From Sarocladium kiliense (lineage: Eukaryota > Ascomycota > Sordariomycetes > Hypocreales > Sarocladiaceae), in assembly GCA_030734395.1 (NCBI GenBank), contig JAUZTG010000016.1, positions 1,550,001-1,614,000 of the forward strand: a stretch of DNA of 64,000 nt, read 5' to 3'. Numbering within the stretch: position 1 is the first letter of the stretch; the number at the start of each line of letters is the position of its first letter. The notes beneath the pieces are model-generated. The model was not told the DNA's origin and searched no databases. It saw only the letters and a program-made list of their open reading frames with translations. Position numbers and translations under genes: made by a program. Shown in pieces: positions 1 through 9,970 of this stretch.

Positions 1-198
1 CCGTAGACCACCGCTCCATGTCCGCCTTGCATTCGCCAGTGCGAGTCGCCAGCTTCCAAGGGCGCGATTCTCCAAGAAATAGCCTGAAGGTATTCGAATT
101 CGCTGCCAGCTTACCCAGGTCAATTTTAGATTGACGGTATTGTGCCAATTGCGGGCTTTGCTTCGAGACCACCTTGATCCTTTGCACCCATGCATGCC
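1..198. other. Left edge, no gene seen
   Basis: Downstream flank of the minus-strand lyase-like gene. The short open frames here have no recognisable product. Nothing else is seen. Confidence 0.4.
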
Positions 199-1047
199 TT
201 ACTTGCAAGGGTCCGCCGTGGCGTTGAAGTTCGTCGCCGTAACTTCGTCGTGGTAGACGATGAGCGTCTTCGTGTCGCCAGCTGTAGAATTGGCTGAATG
301 GCGATACACGCCATACTGGATCGAGCCAGTGCCTGTCCATGGCGTGCCATCGGGACTCGCGGTCACATAGGTCTGAAGATCCTTCTTCGTGACGGTGTGC
401 CCGAACTCGGATTCTCCTGGCAGTTTCATGTCGAGCTTGAAGTAGCCGGTGTTGTCACTCTTCCAGAGTACGTCGAATTGGAAGTCCATCCATTGGTTCA
501 CATACGGCATGACATCGTCGATAATCACTTGCTTGTAGACATTTCCACCCCAGCCGAGCACGAGATTCGTACCGATGATTGCGAGATGGAGATCGTGTCC
601 GCCGCCGTGATGTTTGAACTGCCAGACCACGTCCTCTGCAGGCGCATCGCGTGTTCCCTTCACGGAGGGGACGAGATCCTTGATCAACATGCTGAAACTG
701 TATTCGCCGTACTCGCCGTCCTTGTAGATGGCCCCGGGGAAGCCGGCGAATCCATATTCGCTGCGAGCGTAAGGGCCGCCGCCGACATACGCCGGGTCAT
801 CCAAGACCACCTTATTGGCAACGGCGAAAGCACTGTTATGTGCGCCACCCTCAACTATGTAGTCAGCGTCCTCGGCCGTGGCGAGGCCTGGTTCGATGCC
901 AGGAACTAAGATTCGCTGGGAGCCCGTCGTTGGATGTCCGGAGTTCACGGTGCCATCTTCGTAGTCGACCTTGAAAACTGCCACTGCGGATACGGACGCT
1001 GCGAGTGTCGAGAATGTTATCGCAGAAACAATCTGAGTCGGCTTCAT
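199..1047 (-). CDS. Secreted heparinase-I-like (jelly-roll) polysaccharide lyase
   Basis: Single exon, 282 aa. The first ~20 residues (MKPTQIVSAITFSTLAASVSA) form a signal peptide, so the product should be secreted. The rest is all-beta in character, with aromatic and charged strands typical of the concanavalin-like jelly roll of the PF14099 polysaccharide lyase group: RSEYGF near residue 90, WQFKHHGGGHDLHL near 145, WMDFQFDVLW near 190 and a terminal VYHDEVTATNF. Such enzymes cleave uronic-acid-containing polysaccharides by beta-elimination; fungal relatives include glucuronan lyases (PL20). The exact PL family and substrate cannot be fixed by eye. It stands alone at the window edge, with a long non-coding stretch upstream. 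Confidence 0.62.
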   Translation of the reverse strand: MKPTQIVSAITFSTLAASVSAVAVFKVDYEDGTVNSGHPTTGSQRILVPGIEPGLATAEDADYIVEGGAHNSAFAVANKVVLDDPAYVGGGPYARSEYGFAGFPGAIYKDGEYGEYSFSMLIKDLVPSVKGTRDAPAEDVVWQFKHHGGGHDLHLAIIGTNLVLGWGGNVYKQVIIDDVMPYVNQWMDFQFDVLWKSDNTGYFKLDMKLPGESEFGHTVTKKDLQTYVTASPDGTPWTGTGSIQYGVYRHSANSTAGDTKTLIVYHDEVTATNFNATADPCK

Positions 1048-1378
1048 TGTGGCTGTCGGGTAGTTGTCAATCGGCTCCGTGCCTGTCAGTGGATGTACTG
1101 AATGTGAAAATAGGGTGATGTTCTCTTCGAAGCGAGGTAACTGTTTTATGATGAGATTGAAGCTTCATCTCTAAAAGAGTAGAAAGCGGCGAATTCGCTT
1201 TATATAGACTATACATGCCTCATGAGTATCCTCGACCCTCTTGATACTCGTTTCCACATAATCTCTTCATTTAGTGAGAAATGTCTGATGCAATCCTAAC
1301 AAGGGCTTCGGTCTAAACTTCGCCGGCCGGGCATGTCTCCCCCGGCGTCGGGTTGGTATGTCTTCACCGGCGCGCCGG

Positions 1379-1434
1379 GTATACTTCCCCCGGAAAGTCG
1401 TCATAGGGGAAATCCGGGGGAAGCCTCGCTATAC
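1379..1434. repeat. Inverted repeat (potential hairpin)
   Basis: CTTCCCCCGGA at 1384-1394 is the exact reverse complement of TCCGGGGGAAG at 1413-1423, with an 18-nt spacer. GTATA (1379-1383) and TATAC (1430-1434) extend the pairing after a 6-nt bulge. Other CCCCCGG and CCGGCG motifs lie just before it. It could be a fold-back remnant, a transcription terminator or chance. Confidence 0.6.
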
Positions 1435-2170
1435 CTCAGATGAAGTAAGGGGTTGTAGATCAGAAACCTGGGGTCAATCATTATTCTGGTTTGTATGAGC
1501 GGTTATCTAGTGAGGAGGAGTTCCAAAAGCTATTTGTCATGATCGACAGCCTTAGTTGTTACGGTCTTTTTTAGTGCTACAACTGGGGCCGAAGAAGCTC
1601 TTCTCATTACTCGAAGGTCGGGGGTGTTGGAGAACACTGGGTAGTGCCGCGTCCCCTGTTCAAACACATCGCATCTATGGCGACGACTTCTTCTTATCCC
1701 GTATTCCCGATGCTCCTCATAGTTAACTGCGTGCAGGCAACCATACTAGGTGGTGACCGATACGTGACGGATTGAGATGACCATTCTAGACCACGGTCTC
1801 GCACGTAGTCGATTCTCCTAGTGACTTTCCAGAGTGGTACTTGAACGTAGACCAATTCGATCCTATGGTATAATCCCGTAGTTCATTATCATCTTCGGAG
1901 AGGGAAAACAGGTGCAGAAGATTAGACTAAGGTGGAGAGCTTTTACGCTATTCGAAGCTGAAATTCAGTATAAGTGAAGGGAATGGGCTACTTCATCTAT
2001 TCTCTATATGTCTGTATGTATATTTCCACATCTTCTCATAAAGTCGCGAGAAAGAGTTCCTCGTTATCTGACATGACACCGACTTGAAAGCCAGGAATTG
2101 CTTCAGGCATGTGGCAAACAATGCAATGGGTTTAACACCACCTTGTCATACTGAAGGTGTACAGGCAAGA

Positions 2171-2178
2171 TGACGTCA
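2171..2178. promoter_or_regulatory. CRE-like palindrome TGACGTCA
   Basis: A perfect 8-bp palindrome matching the CREB/ATF bZIP consensus, about 650 bp before the steryl-ester-hydrolase start. Fungal Atf1/Sko1-type factors bind this sequence. Position and a single copy make it only a candidate. Confidence 0.35.
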
Positions 2179-2827
2179 TTAGCACAGGGGAGGAGACTGC
2201 AGGGGAACAGGAGGCCAAAGATTGGAAAGCAGCAGATACGCGACTTAGAAGAATAGAAGAGTGAGCGCTCCCGCGTCTGTCAAAATTATGCGGAGCATAG
2301 GACGAGTCACCGGAGCTACCTTACCTTATAAACTCCTGTCGCTCGAAACATTGAAAGAGCTGCGTGTGATGACGCAGGCGACCCACATGCCAGAGCCACG
2401 CGATCCCGTCTCCAACCTCAAGGTTCGCGCGGCTGCATCGCATTCCAAGACACTAAGTATCAGACATTCACGATCTTGGCAGCTTCTCTCCACAAAGTGG
2501 CTTCAGTTACCGTCGCGAGCCATCGATTTGTTGTGCGCCGTCAGAGGGTTCACGGTGTCGACTGTTTGACGCCATTGCGGTCTGAAAACTGGGAGACCCG
2601 TCGTCGAAGCAGTGTCTTCCCATCTGCGAGCGAGTCAGTCGCTTGGACGCCATTGAGACTTTAACTCATCAGGGTCCGGACTGAGAGCTGCTATCTGAAC
2701 ACGACTCAACATCTTTTTACGGTCGAATCAGACGATCCTGGCTTCGAGCTCATGTTTGATTCATCAGTGACTCTCCTAATAGCGGCGCCGCACACAGACA
2801 CAACGAAATAGTTAATGATCTTCCGCA

Positions 2828-5113
2828 ATGACCGACAAAGAAGACCCTGGCCCTGCTGCCAGTCAACAGGACACCAAAGAGCGAGTTTCAAAGTCCGAGC
2901 AAGCTCGCAGCGCCCTCAACTTCACCCATCAAGCCAAGAAGCTCTCCCACAACCAGTCCGACAGCAATGACTCCAACGTCGCCATCCAGGCCCAATTCGT
3001 CACCCCCAACGACCCCGTTATCGTCACTTCCGATGGCAACCGGATGCCTGGTGTTCCGCTGCAGGAGGCACACAAGCTGAATGCGCTGCGGGAAGAGACC
3101 AAGGGCGTGCCGGAAACGATCGAGATAAAAGAAGGGGATAAGACGCAGGAGAAAATCACGAATACGGAAGAAGGGGAGGAGGCGCAGAAGCATAAGACTG
3201 TGCATTTACCGACAAATAAGAATGGGCTTGATATGCAGAAGTCGGGTGAAGGGACGTTACGGAGGCAGCAGCCGCCGAGTCACACGAATCCCCTGTTTCC
3301 GCCATTGCCGCTATACGGTCCTCCGTCGAGACTACGAGACCTTCAGTGTATCTTCTTTCGGATTTCTTCGTTCTTTCTGAGTTTGGGGTTTCTCATGGTC
3401 ATTGTTCTTGGCGCCATGTTCACCAGCATACCTGGCGTTCTGAACAGGTTTTGGTATACCTTGACATGTCGGGACATTAATAAGCGGCGACCTTTCTACG
3501 AAGAAGAGAAACAACGACAAAGAACGAGAAAAGAGAGGACCAAGGCTTGGAAAAGCAGCAGATCCACAGAGGCATTGACCACCGACCCTGAAGATACGGG
3601 GGACGAGTTTGTCCCCACTGAGGGCGGCAAAGACCCCATCATCTGCGATGTTGGGTATTATGCGAGACGAGTCGGTCTCGACGTGGAGCCGTTCAAGGTT
3701 CAGACGGAAGATGGCTTCATCATCGACCTATGGCACGTATACGATCCCAAAGAGTACACATCCCTCGACAGCGAGAGTCGAGATCACCTTGGGCCGGGAG
3801 TCTTCCAAGGAAGTAGGAAGAAACTGAAGAACCCGGACAGGAAGCCAAAGTTCCCAGTCCTGCTCATGCACGGCTTGTTACAAAGCTCCGGCGCTTATTG
3901 CTGCAATGACGACGACTCTTTGGCATTTTGGTTGTGTAAGTCTGGGTACGATGTGTGGCTTGGCAACAACCGGTGCGGCTTTGAACCAAAGCATGCGTTA
4001 CTCAAGTATAATGATCCGAGAATGTGGTGCTGGAACATTCGTCAGATGGGTGTGTTTGACTTGCCAGCGTTGGTGTCACGCGTTCTCTTCGAGACGAGGT
4101 TCGAGAAGATTGGTCTCATTTGCCACTCGCAGGGGACGACCCAGGCACTCGTTGCACTGGCAAAGGAGCAACGGCCGGATATTGGTGAGAAGCTGACGGT
4201 GTTCTGCGCGCTCGCTCCAGCAGCGTATGCAGGCCCTCTTATTGGAAAGATGTACTTCCGTTTTATGCGCATCATCTCGCCAGGCTTCTTTCGGGTCATG
4301 TTTGGGATACATGCATTTATCCCATTGATGATGCAGATGCACCAGCTCCTACCACCACGGATATACGGCTGGCTTGGCTACAAAGTGTTCTCGTTCCTCT
4401 TCAATTGGACGGACACGAGATGGGATCGTGGTCTGAGAGATCGCATGTTTCAGTTTGCGCCGGTCTATGTCAGCGCTGAATCGATGCGTTGGTGGTTGGG
4501 CAGAGAGTGTTTTGCAAATCACAAGTGTATACTCGCGACAAAAGAAGCCGTGAGACAGGAAGAGAAAGAAGAGGAGGAGATCGATGGCAAGCACAACGGA
4601 AACCGCAAGCATGGGGGTCAACATGGAACACCAGGCCTCAGCGCCAAATCTCAAAAGTCACCGTCGCCACCAGAATCGTCTGAAACGAGCGAGAACGAGT
4701 CCCAACCCCCCGGCCAGAGAGCTTGGTATAACTCTCAAGCACCGCCCTTCGCCCTCTGGGTCTGCGGCCAAGACGACCTTGTCGATGGTGCGAAGCTAGT
4801 CAGGAGATTGAGATCAAACAGGGAACCGTACGTGGATGTTGTACATAGCAAGACGGTGGACGAGTACGAACATCTGGATGTGATCTGGGCGATGGATGCG
4901 AAGGACAAGGTGTTTGGCGAGGTGAAGGAGGTGCTATGGAAGACGGCTGGAGAGATGAGAGAGGTATGCAGAGTACCAGTTGGATGCGAGGGTGTTGAGG
5001 AATGGAAGAAGCCGGACAGGAAGGGGGAGAATGTGAGAGCAGGTGAGGCTGAGATTGAGGTAAAGAGTGGTGAGAGCAGTGAGACTGGAGGAGGGAGGAA
5101 GAGTGAGGCATGA
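2828..5113 (+). CDS. Steryl ester hydrolase-like membrane lipase (TGL1/YEH family)
   Basis: Single exon, 761 aa. An acidic, Lys-rich cytosolic N-terminus (about 1-170) is followed by one hydrophobic anchor near 175-199. The acid-lipase region (GYYARRVGLDVEPFKVQTEDGF, near 275) and an alpha/beta-hydrolase core with LMHGLLQSSGAY come next. The nucleophile is Ser434 in CHSQG, where the usual elbow is GHSQG. An Asp in GQDDLVDG (about 649-653) and His682 in YEHLD complete a plausible triad. An unusual Lys/Glu/Ser/Pro-rich insertion (about 575-635) lies between core and C-terminal part. Yeast relatives hydrolyse steryl esters at lipid droplets or membranes to free sterol and fatty acid. The family call is firm; the exact substrate is inferred. 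Confidence 0.85.
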   Translation: MTDKEDPGPAASQQDTKERVSKSEQARSALNFTHQAKKLSHNQSDSNDSNVAIQAQFVTPNDPVIVTSDGNRMPGVPLQEAHKLNALREETKGVPETIEIKEGDKTQEKITNTEEGEEAQKHKTVHLPTNKNGLDMQKSGEGTLRRQQPPSHTNPLFPPLPLYGPPSRLRDLQCIFFRISSFFLSLGFLMVIVLGAMFTSIPGVLNRFWYTLTCRDINKRRPFYEEEKQRQRTRKERTKAWKSSRSTEALTTDPEDTGDEFVPTEGGKDPIICDVGYYARRVGLDVEPFKVQTEDGFIIDLWHVYDPKEYTSLDSESRDHLGPGVFQGSRKKLKNPDRKPKFPVLLMHGLLQSSGAYCCNDDDSLAFWLCKSGYDVWLGNNRCGFEPKHALLKYNDPRMWCWNIRQMGVFDLPALVSRVLFETRFEKIGLICHSQGTTQALVALAKEQRPDIGEKLTVFCALAPAAYAGPLIGKMYFRFMRIISPGFFRVMFGIHAFIPLMMQMHQLLPPRIYGWLGYKVFSFLFNWTDTRWDRGLRDRMFQFAPVYVSAESMRWWLGRECFANHKCILATKEAVRQEEKEEEEIDGKHNGNRKHGGQHGTPGLSAKSQKSPSPPESSETSENESQPPGQRAWYNSQAPPFALWVCGQDDLVDGAKLVRRLRSNREPYVDVVHSKTVDEYEHLDVIWAMDAKDKVFGEVKEVLWKTAGEMREVCRVPVGCEGVEEWKKPDRKGENVRAGEAEIEVKSGESSETGGGRKSEA

Positions 5114-6156
5114 GGTTGGCGTTCGGATGGCGCTGTTTTACTTTCTGATGTAATCTTGATACGTAGCAAGCGAGTTGAGTTGGCTTCAATAGAAGCTTCA
5201 AAGAAGTCGTGCAGGTGGTCGTGACGACCATTATTGGGCATCACATGCCGTTGGACCTAACATGATCACAGAGGCATTACCTGTTCTGGTATAAAGCCGC
5301 AGCCGATGTCAATGCGAAAGGCGTTCCCGCGAACTGCACGATCTGAACCAGACCTCTGTACAAGATATCTCACATCAAGACCTCAATTGTTGGGAGGAAG
5401 ACATCGGGATTGGCCGGCCAGAATCGGTTGAAAACGGGTTTAGCTTGCGAAATGGAGATGAAGCCGATGACGCCGGTGGTCGGCGGTGGTGAGTGGTCGG
5501 TGTGGGGAGCCGAGGTTTGTGGGGTAGCTGTGATCCCCCAGGTTTCGGGGGAGCTGTAGCTCGAGGCGGCGGATGAGAGCATGGATCATGTAGATTCAAC
5601 ATAAGTAATATCGTAAATTGCTATTGTGAAGGTCAGTTCCATGTCTTCTCTTGTGTAAGGTGTATCCTGCAGTAAGTAGGTAAGCTTGGGCCTTTGCTGG
5701 CCTGTCTGTTCTGTTACGCACGGCTCTCCCAACCTTGTAGGCTGCATGAGATCCAGCGCGAGGCACAAGGATTCCGGGCCCGGGAGGGGCGTCATGAATC
5801 GGGTCTAGGCTGCGAGGAGAAGCTGAAGCAACAGCCAGCCAGGAACGTGACCTGCGTTTTGTGTCTCCTGACCTCTTTCTGCATTTCCTGACTTGTTCTC
5901 CAACTTGCATCTTTTTCCCTTCCTTCCCCATCTCAACGTGAAGTCTACACTACTCGTCACTGTAGTCCATAGGGACCCTGTAGTCGGAAGCTGACCACCA
6001 TTTCAGGCTTTCCCCAGGTTTGCCAACCCTCCACATACACTCACACTTATCCTCCGTCAGCACTCACTGCACTGGAAACTCACCGAGCCGTCTGTCAGCA
6101 CCAACTCTGTTATAAGCCAGTCGCATTACACGATTTGTGCGAACACTCATTCAGCC
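5114..6156. other. Intergenic region upstream of the CoA-ligase gene
   Basis: About 1 kb between two same-strand genes. It contains the lipase 3' flank and the ligase promoter, with a pyrimidine-rich stretch before 6157. Small frames on both strands (for example 5370-5582 and 5694-5891) show no family signature. Confidence 0.4.
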
Positions 6157-8127
6157 ATGCCCATCAAGTCGCGGTTCCCAGATATCGATGAGACTCCCAT
6201 CGATATCTGGTCCTGGTTTGCCCACTCACCAAGAGACTACCCCAAAGACCACAGTAAGACTATCGCCAGAGCCCTCCGATTTTCCATAAAGATTCTCTGG
6301 TTCTCGGGCTTCACTTACTGACATGGACAGCCCTCTTGATCAACGGCGACAACGGCCGCTCCTACACCCACCGCCAAATCATCGACCTTTCCGCCCGCTT
6401 CGGCGCCGGCCTCGCCCACACCTACTCCTGGCGCAAAGGCGACGTCCTCGGCTTCTTCTCCCCCAACACCATCGACTATCCTGTCGTCAACTTCGGTGTC
6501 CAATGGGCCGGCGGCATCACCTCCCCTGCAAACCCCACCTACACCGTCGAAGAGCTCGCGCGACAGCTCAAGGATTCTGGAGCACGGGCTTTGGTGACGC
6601 AGAAGCCGTTTTTGGAGAATGCGAGGCGCGCGGCGGGACTGGCGGGGATTGCGGAGGGGATGGTGTGGTTGATGGGAGAGGAGAGGGATGAGACTGGGAG
6701 ACATTTGCATTGGACGGATATTTCGGCGGATAAGGCTTGGTTGACGCCTAAGAGGCCGAGTATTGACCCAGCAAAGGATATTTGCTACCTTGTCTACAGC
6801 TCAGTGAGTAGGCTTGACTTTGACTTGCCGTGAGGAAAAGGACATACTGACTGACCGTGATCAGGGCACCACAGGCATGCCCAAGGGCGTCGCGCTCACT
6901 CACCGAAACATGATCTCCAACTCTCGCCAGTCTATCCGCTTTGAGAGTAAAGGTCTCAGCTGGGACTCTGACGCCCAGCTCATCATGCTGCCCTTCTACC
7001 ACATCTACGTAAGATCCTCTCTCATCCAACATCCTTTCTCCTCACATAACTGACTTGCTTCCAGGGCCTCGGCCCTGTCCTCAACGCGACCTGGAACTCC
7101 GGTGCCCCAGGCATCGTCATGTCCAAATGGGACGTCGAACATGCCTGCCAGCTCATCTCCAAACATCACATCACCTTCATCTACTGTCCTCCTCCCGTTA
7201 TTCTGGCATTCTCCAAGCACCCCGTCGTCGACAAGTACGACCTCACATCTCTCAAATGGATCAATAGCGGTGCAGCACCGTTGGGCAGATCTCTCGTCGT
7301 GGGTGTCTGGGAGAGGTTAAAGATTGCGGTGAAGCAGGGATATGGACTTAGTGAAACGAGCCCGACGACGCACAGTCAGTCCCAGGATGAGTTCTGGAAG
7401 TTTCAGGGAAGCGTGGGCAAGTTGTATCCGGGTATGGAGGCCAAGGTTGTGGATGAGCAGGGCAACGAGGTTGCTCAAGGCGAGGTAATTATCCTTTATA
7501 ATAACTTCCCTATGGTAGGACACGAACTGACAAATTTTACAGCCTGGAGAGCTGTTGCTGAAGGGACCCAATGTCTTTGGCGGCTACTGGAACAGACCAG
7601 AACTCAACAAAGACACTTTCACCGAAGACGGGTGGTTCAAGACCGGAGACGTCGTCCTCGTCGACAAGGTCGGCAACTTCTACATCACCGACCGCATGAA
7701 AGAACTCATCAAGTACAGTAAGTATTGCCTTCTTTACCAGCTCCATATCTTCCCTGTAACTTCCACTAACCCACTTCCTCCAGAGGGCTTCCAAGTCCCC
7801 CCCGCCGAACTGGAGGCTCATCTCGTCGGCCGCCCCGACATCGCCGACGCCTGCGTAATCGGCATCTGGGACGAAGAGCGCCAAACCGAAGTGCCCCGCG
7901 CCTACATCCAGCTGCGCGACGGTGTCGAGAAGAGCGATGAGCTGGCGCAGGAGATTGTGAAATGGATGGAGGGTGAGGTCGCACCGCCGAAGAGGTTGAG
8001 GGGCGGAGTGAGGTTTGTGGATGTGGTGCCTAAGTCGCCGAGTGGGAAGATCTTGAGGAGGCTGCTGAGGGATCAGGTTAGACAGCAGGAGGAGAAGGAG
8101 AAGAAGGGGGTGCAAGCGAAGTTGTAG
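6157..8127 (+). CDS. 4-coumarate-CoA ligase-like acyl-CoA synthetase, peroxisomal
   Basis: Six exons: 6157-6253, 6331-6803, 6865-7008, 7065-7484, 7543-7717, 7784-8127; 550 aa. It is an ANL-superfamily adenylating enzyme, activating a carboxylic acid with ATP and then forming the CoA thioester. Visible motifs are the P-loop GTTGMPKG (191-198), GYGLSETSP (about 330), the WFKTGD region and the C-terminal PSGKILRR lysine (about 526). The protein ends in AKL, a canonical PTS1, so it should act in peroxisomes. Fungal members of this 4CL-like group activate phenylpropanoid, medium-chain or secondary-metabolite acids; the substrate cannot be told here. The first exon begins MPIKSRFPDID, standard for the group. 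It is convergent with ATP11, 191 bp away. Confidence 0.9.
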
Positions 8128-8318
8128 ACTCTGTACACTGGGTGTGATTGGTTATGTAGAGTGTTATTAATATACACGAGACTACACTGAAGCGCAAGTA
8201 TTTATCATCGGGTCCTGATACACATTTACTCCATATAACATTTCATTGTATCGTGTATGTAATGTACAAATGCTCCTCTACACTTCTATTATCTTTTCAA
8301 CGGAGATTGTCCCCACGC

Positions 8319-9437
8319 TCAGCCCATCCGCTCCGCCTCATCCAGCAGCTTCTCAACAGTAAACTGCTCATCACCCTTCGCGAACCACTCCAAGAGCTTC
8401 TTCCTCTCCTCTGCTCTCTTCTTCCTCTCACCCGTGAGCTCTCCTAGCGAAGCATCCCACCCACCGTAAAACTTCTGCAAGCACATCACCAACCACTTAG
8501 CCTGCTCCGCCTCTACTCCCCGTCCATCCACAATCTGCCCCTGCATTAATGCCACACCAGCCGGCTCATCCATCAAGTCGAGATGATGCGTCACTGTTGT
8601 GTGGGGCTGTGCGAACTCTCCTCGGACTTTGTATTCTGCGAGTTGAGTGAAGAGGACTGTCGAGGTGCGGCTTTCGGCGTCGAATGTCCATTGGAGGAAG
8701 TGCATCTCTGCGCCTTGCTCGGGGTGTGGGACGGGAAGGACAAATTGGGGAGCCATGCGGGCGGATTCTTCCATGGCACGGTACGTAGAGGCGGAGATGG
8801 TGGCGCAGAGGGTGTTCGGGGAGGAAGCGTGACGGAGGCGCCAGATGGCTGTGAGTTCCCTCTCAGGGAGGACACGGGCCTTCTCAAGGTCGAGAAACTG
8901 GTCGAGGGATTTGATGCCCGCATTGGACTCTGACGCGGCGACTTTGTCGGCGTTTGGTTGCTTGACGGGGGTCTCGGGGGCTTGAGGGATGCGCGGCTCG
9001 CCTTGTGGTGCTGCTGGCGACGGCGTGGTAGGATTGGTATCGGGCTGTCGATCAGCATTGGGCTGCTTCACTGGTGTGTTCGGAGATTGAGGAATATCCG
9101 GTGCTCCAGCAGGTTTGTTCGGATCGATCTGTCCTCCTGGAGGAGCCTTCACTCCACCCTGTGTCGCAATCCCTGGTGGTGCAGCAGCATCTCTCTTCCA
9201 TTGCTCTGCAATCCTGTCCGCATATGCGGCTTTGAGGTCTTCTAGGGTCGCAAAGCCTTCTGCGCGGGCTTTCTCATCGAGCTTCGATCGGTACTTATCG
9301 AGAATGAGGTACTGATGGGGCGTGGTTGCCAGGAAACGGACATCGTGGACTTGTGCCCAGCGACGTTGGGGGTCCGCGGGTGTGAGGCGGGTGCGGAGGG
9401 CGAGGTGCCGCAAGGAGGGGATTCGGAGGTATGACAT
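8319..9437 (-). CDS. ATP11: ATP11, mitochondrial F1-ATPase assembly chaperone
   Basis: Single exon, 372 aa. The Arg-rich N-terminus without acidic residues (MSYLRIPSLRHLALRTRL) is a mitochondrial presequence. The C-terminal ~200 residues match the ATP11/ATPAF1 domain, from SLDQFLDLEKARVLPERELTAIW (about 177) through the LQWTF strand to KFYGGW. ATP11 binds free F1 beta subunits in the matrix and prevents their aggregation before alpha3beta3 assembly. A Pro/Asn/Lys-rich linker (about 86-170) separates the two parts and holds a near-identical 15-residue duplication at 115-129 and 150-164. It is divergent from MMS19 across 533 bp. Confidence 0.9.
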   Translation of the reverse strand: MSYLRIPSLRHLALRTRLTPADPQRRWAQVHDVRFLATTPHQYLILDKYRSKLDEKARAEGFATLEDLKAAYADRIAEQWKRDAAAPPGIATQGGVKAPPGGQIDPNKPAGAPDIPQSPNTPVKQPNADRQPDTNPTTPSPAAPQGEPRIPQAPETPVKQPNADKVAASESNAGIKSLDQFLDLEKARVLPERELTAIWRLRHASSPNTLCATISASTYRAMEESARMAPQFVLPVPHPEQGAEMHFLQWTFDAESRTSTVLFTQLAEYKVRGEFAQPHTTVTHHLDLMDEPAGVALMQGQIVDGRGVEAEQAKWLVMCLQKFYGGWDASLGELTGERKKRAEERKKLLEWFAKGDEQFTVEKLLDEAERMG

Positions 9438-9970
9438 TGTGGTGAGCGCCCAATTTAAGGAGATCGAGATGCTCGTGACGTGTCAAATTGGTGTTGAAGG
9501 GGAAGAGGAAGCTTGGGATTGACGAGGTTGAATTTCTGTCGTCATTCATCGAGGAGTGGGTCTCGGTGAGTGACCCTAACCCTCCGGAATTTGCCTGGCG
9601 GTTTGACCGGCATCGGCCGAAAAGACATCCATCGCCACGGTAGAACATATCGAAACTTCTGAAGAGGATCGCTCACAGCCCCGTCAGTCACGTCAACCTG
9701 AGTCCTTTCACTCAAATCAGGATTCTCAAGCATTTCCTGTCGTTACACACCCTCAAGACTCTGCGCACTGGGGAGAATCGGTCACCCCGCCAAAGTGCGA
9801 CTTTTCCGAAGGACCCCGCGATATCTTGGTGCCAAAATCACGAAGAGGATATATCACGGCCACGCCATCACTGTACTCAAGGCTCTATAGCCTCTGTTGC
9901 AGTGCCTAGGTTCTTTCTGTCTGAATCAGGGAGATTCTTTGTTTCTTAGCCCATTGGGGCCAACAGAACC
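9438..9970. promoter_or_regulatory. Divergent promoter region ATP11 / MMS19
   Basis: A 533-bp space between head-to-head starts. It must contain both promoters. No TATA box or clear repeated operator was recognised. Confidence 0.4.

Larger units (their letters stand above)
1048..2827. other. Long intergenic region with GC-rich hairpin and a CRE-like site
   Basis: About 1.8 kb without a convincing gene. It contains a GC-rich block at about 1316-1434 with an inverted repeat and a perfect TGACGTCA palindrome at 2171-2178, both listed separately. A frame at 2261-2569 starts only at GTG and has no recognisable domain. It must hold the upstream regions of both flanking genes. Confidence 0.5.

Noticed and set aside
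298..909. 203-codon plus-strand frame
   Set aside because: It is antisense to the lyase-like gene, which has a signal peptide and domain pattern; the plus-strand translation has no recognisable feature.
2261..2569. 102-codon plus-strand frame before the lipase
   Set aside because: It begins only at GTG, has no domain and overlaps other frames.
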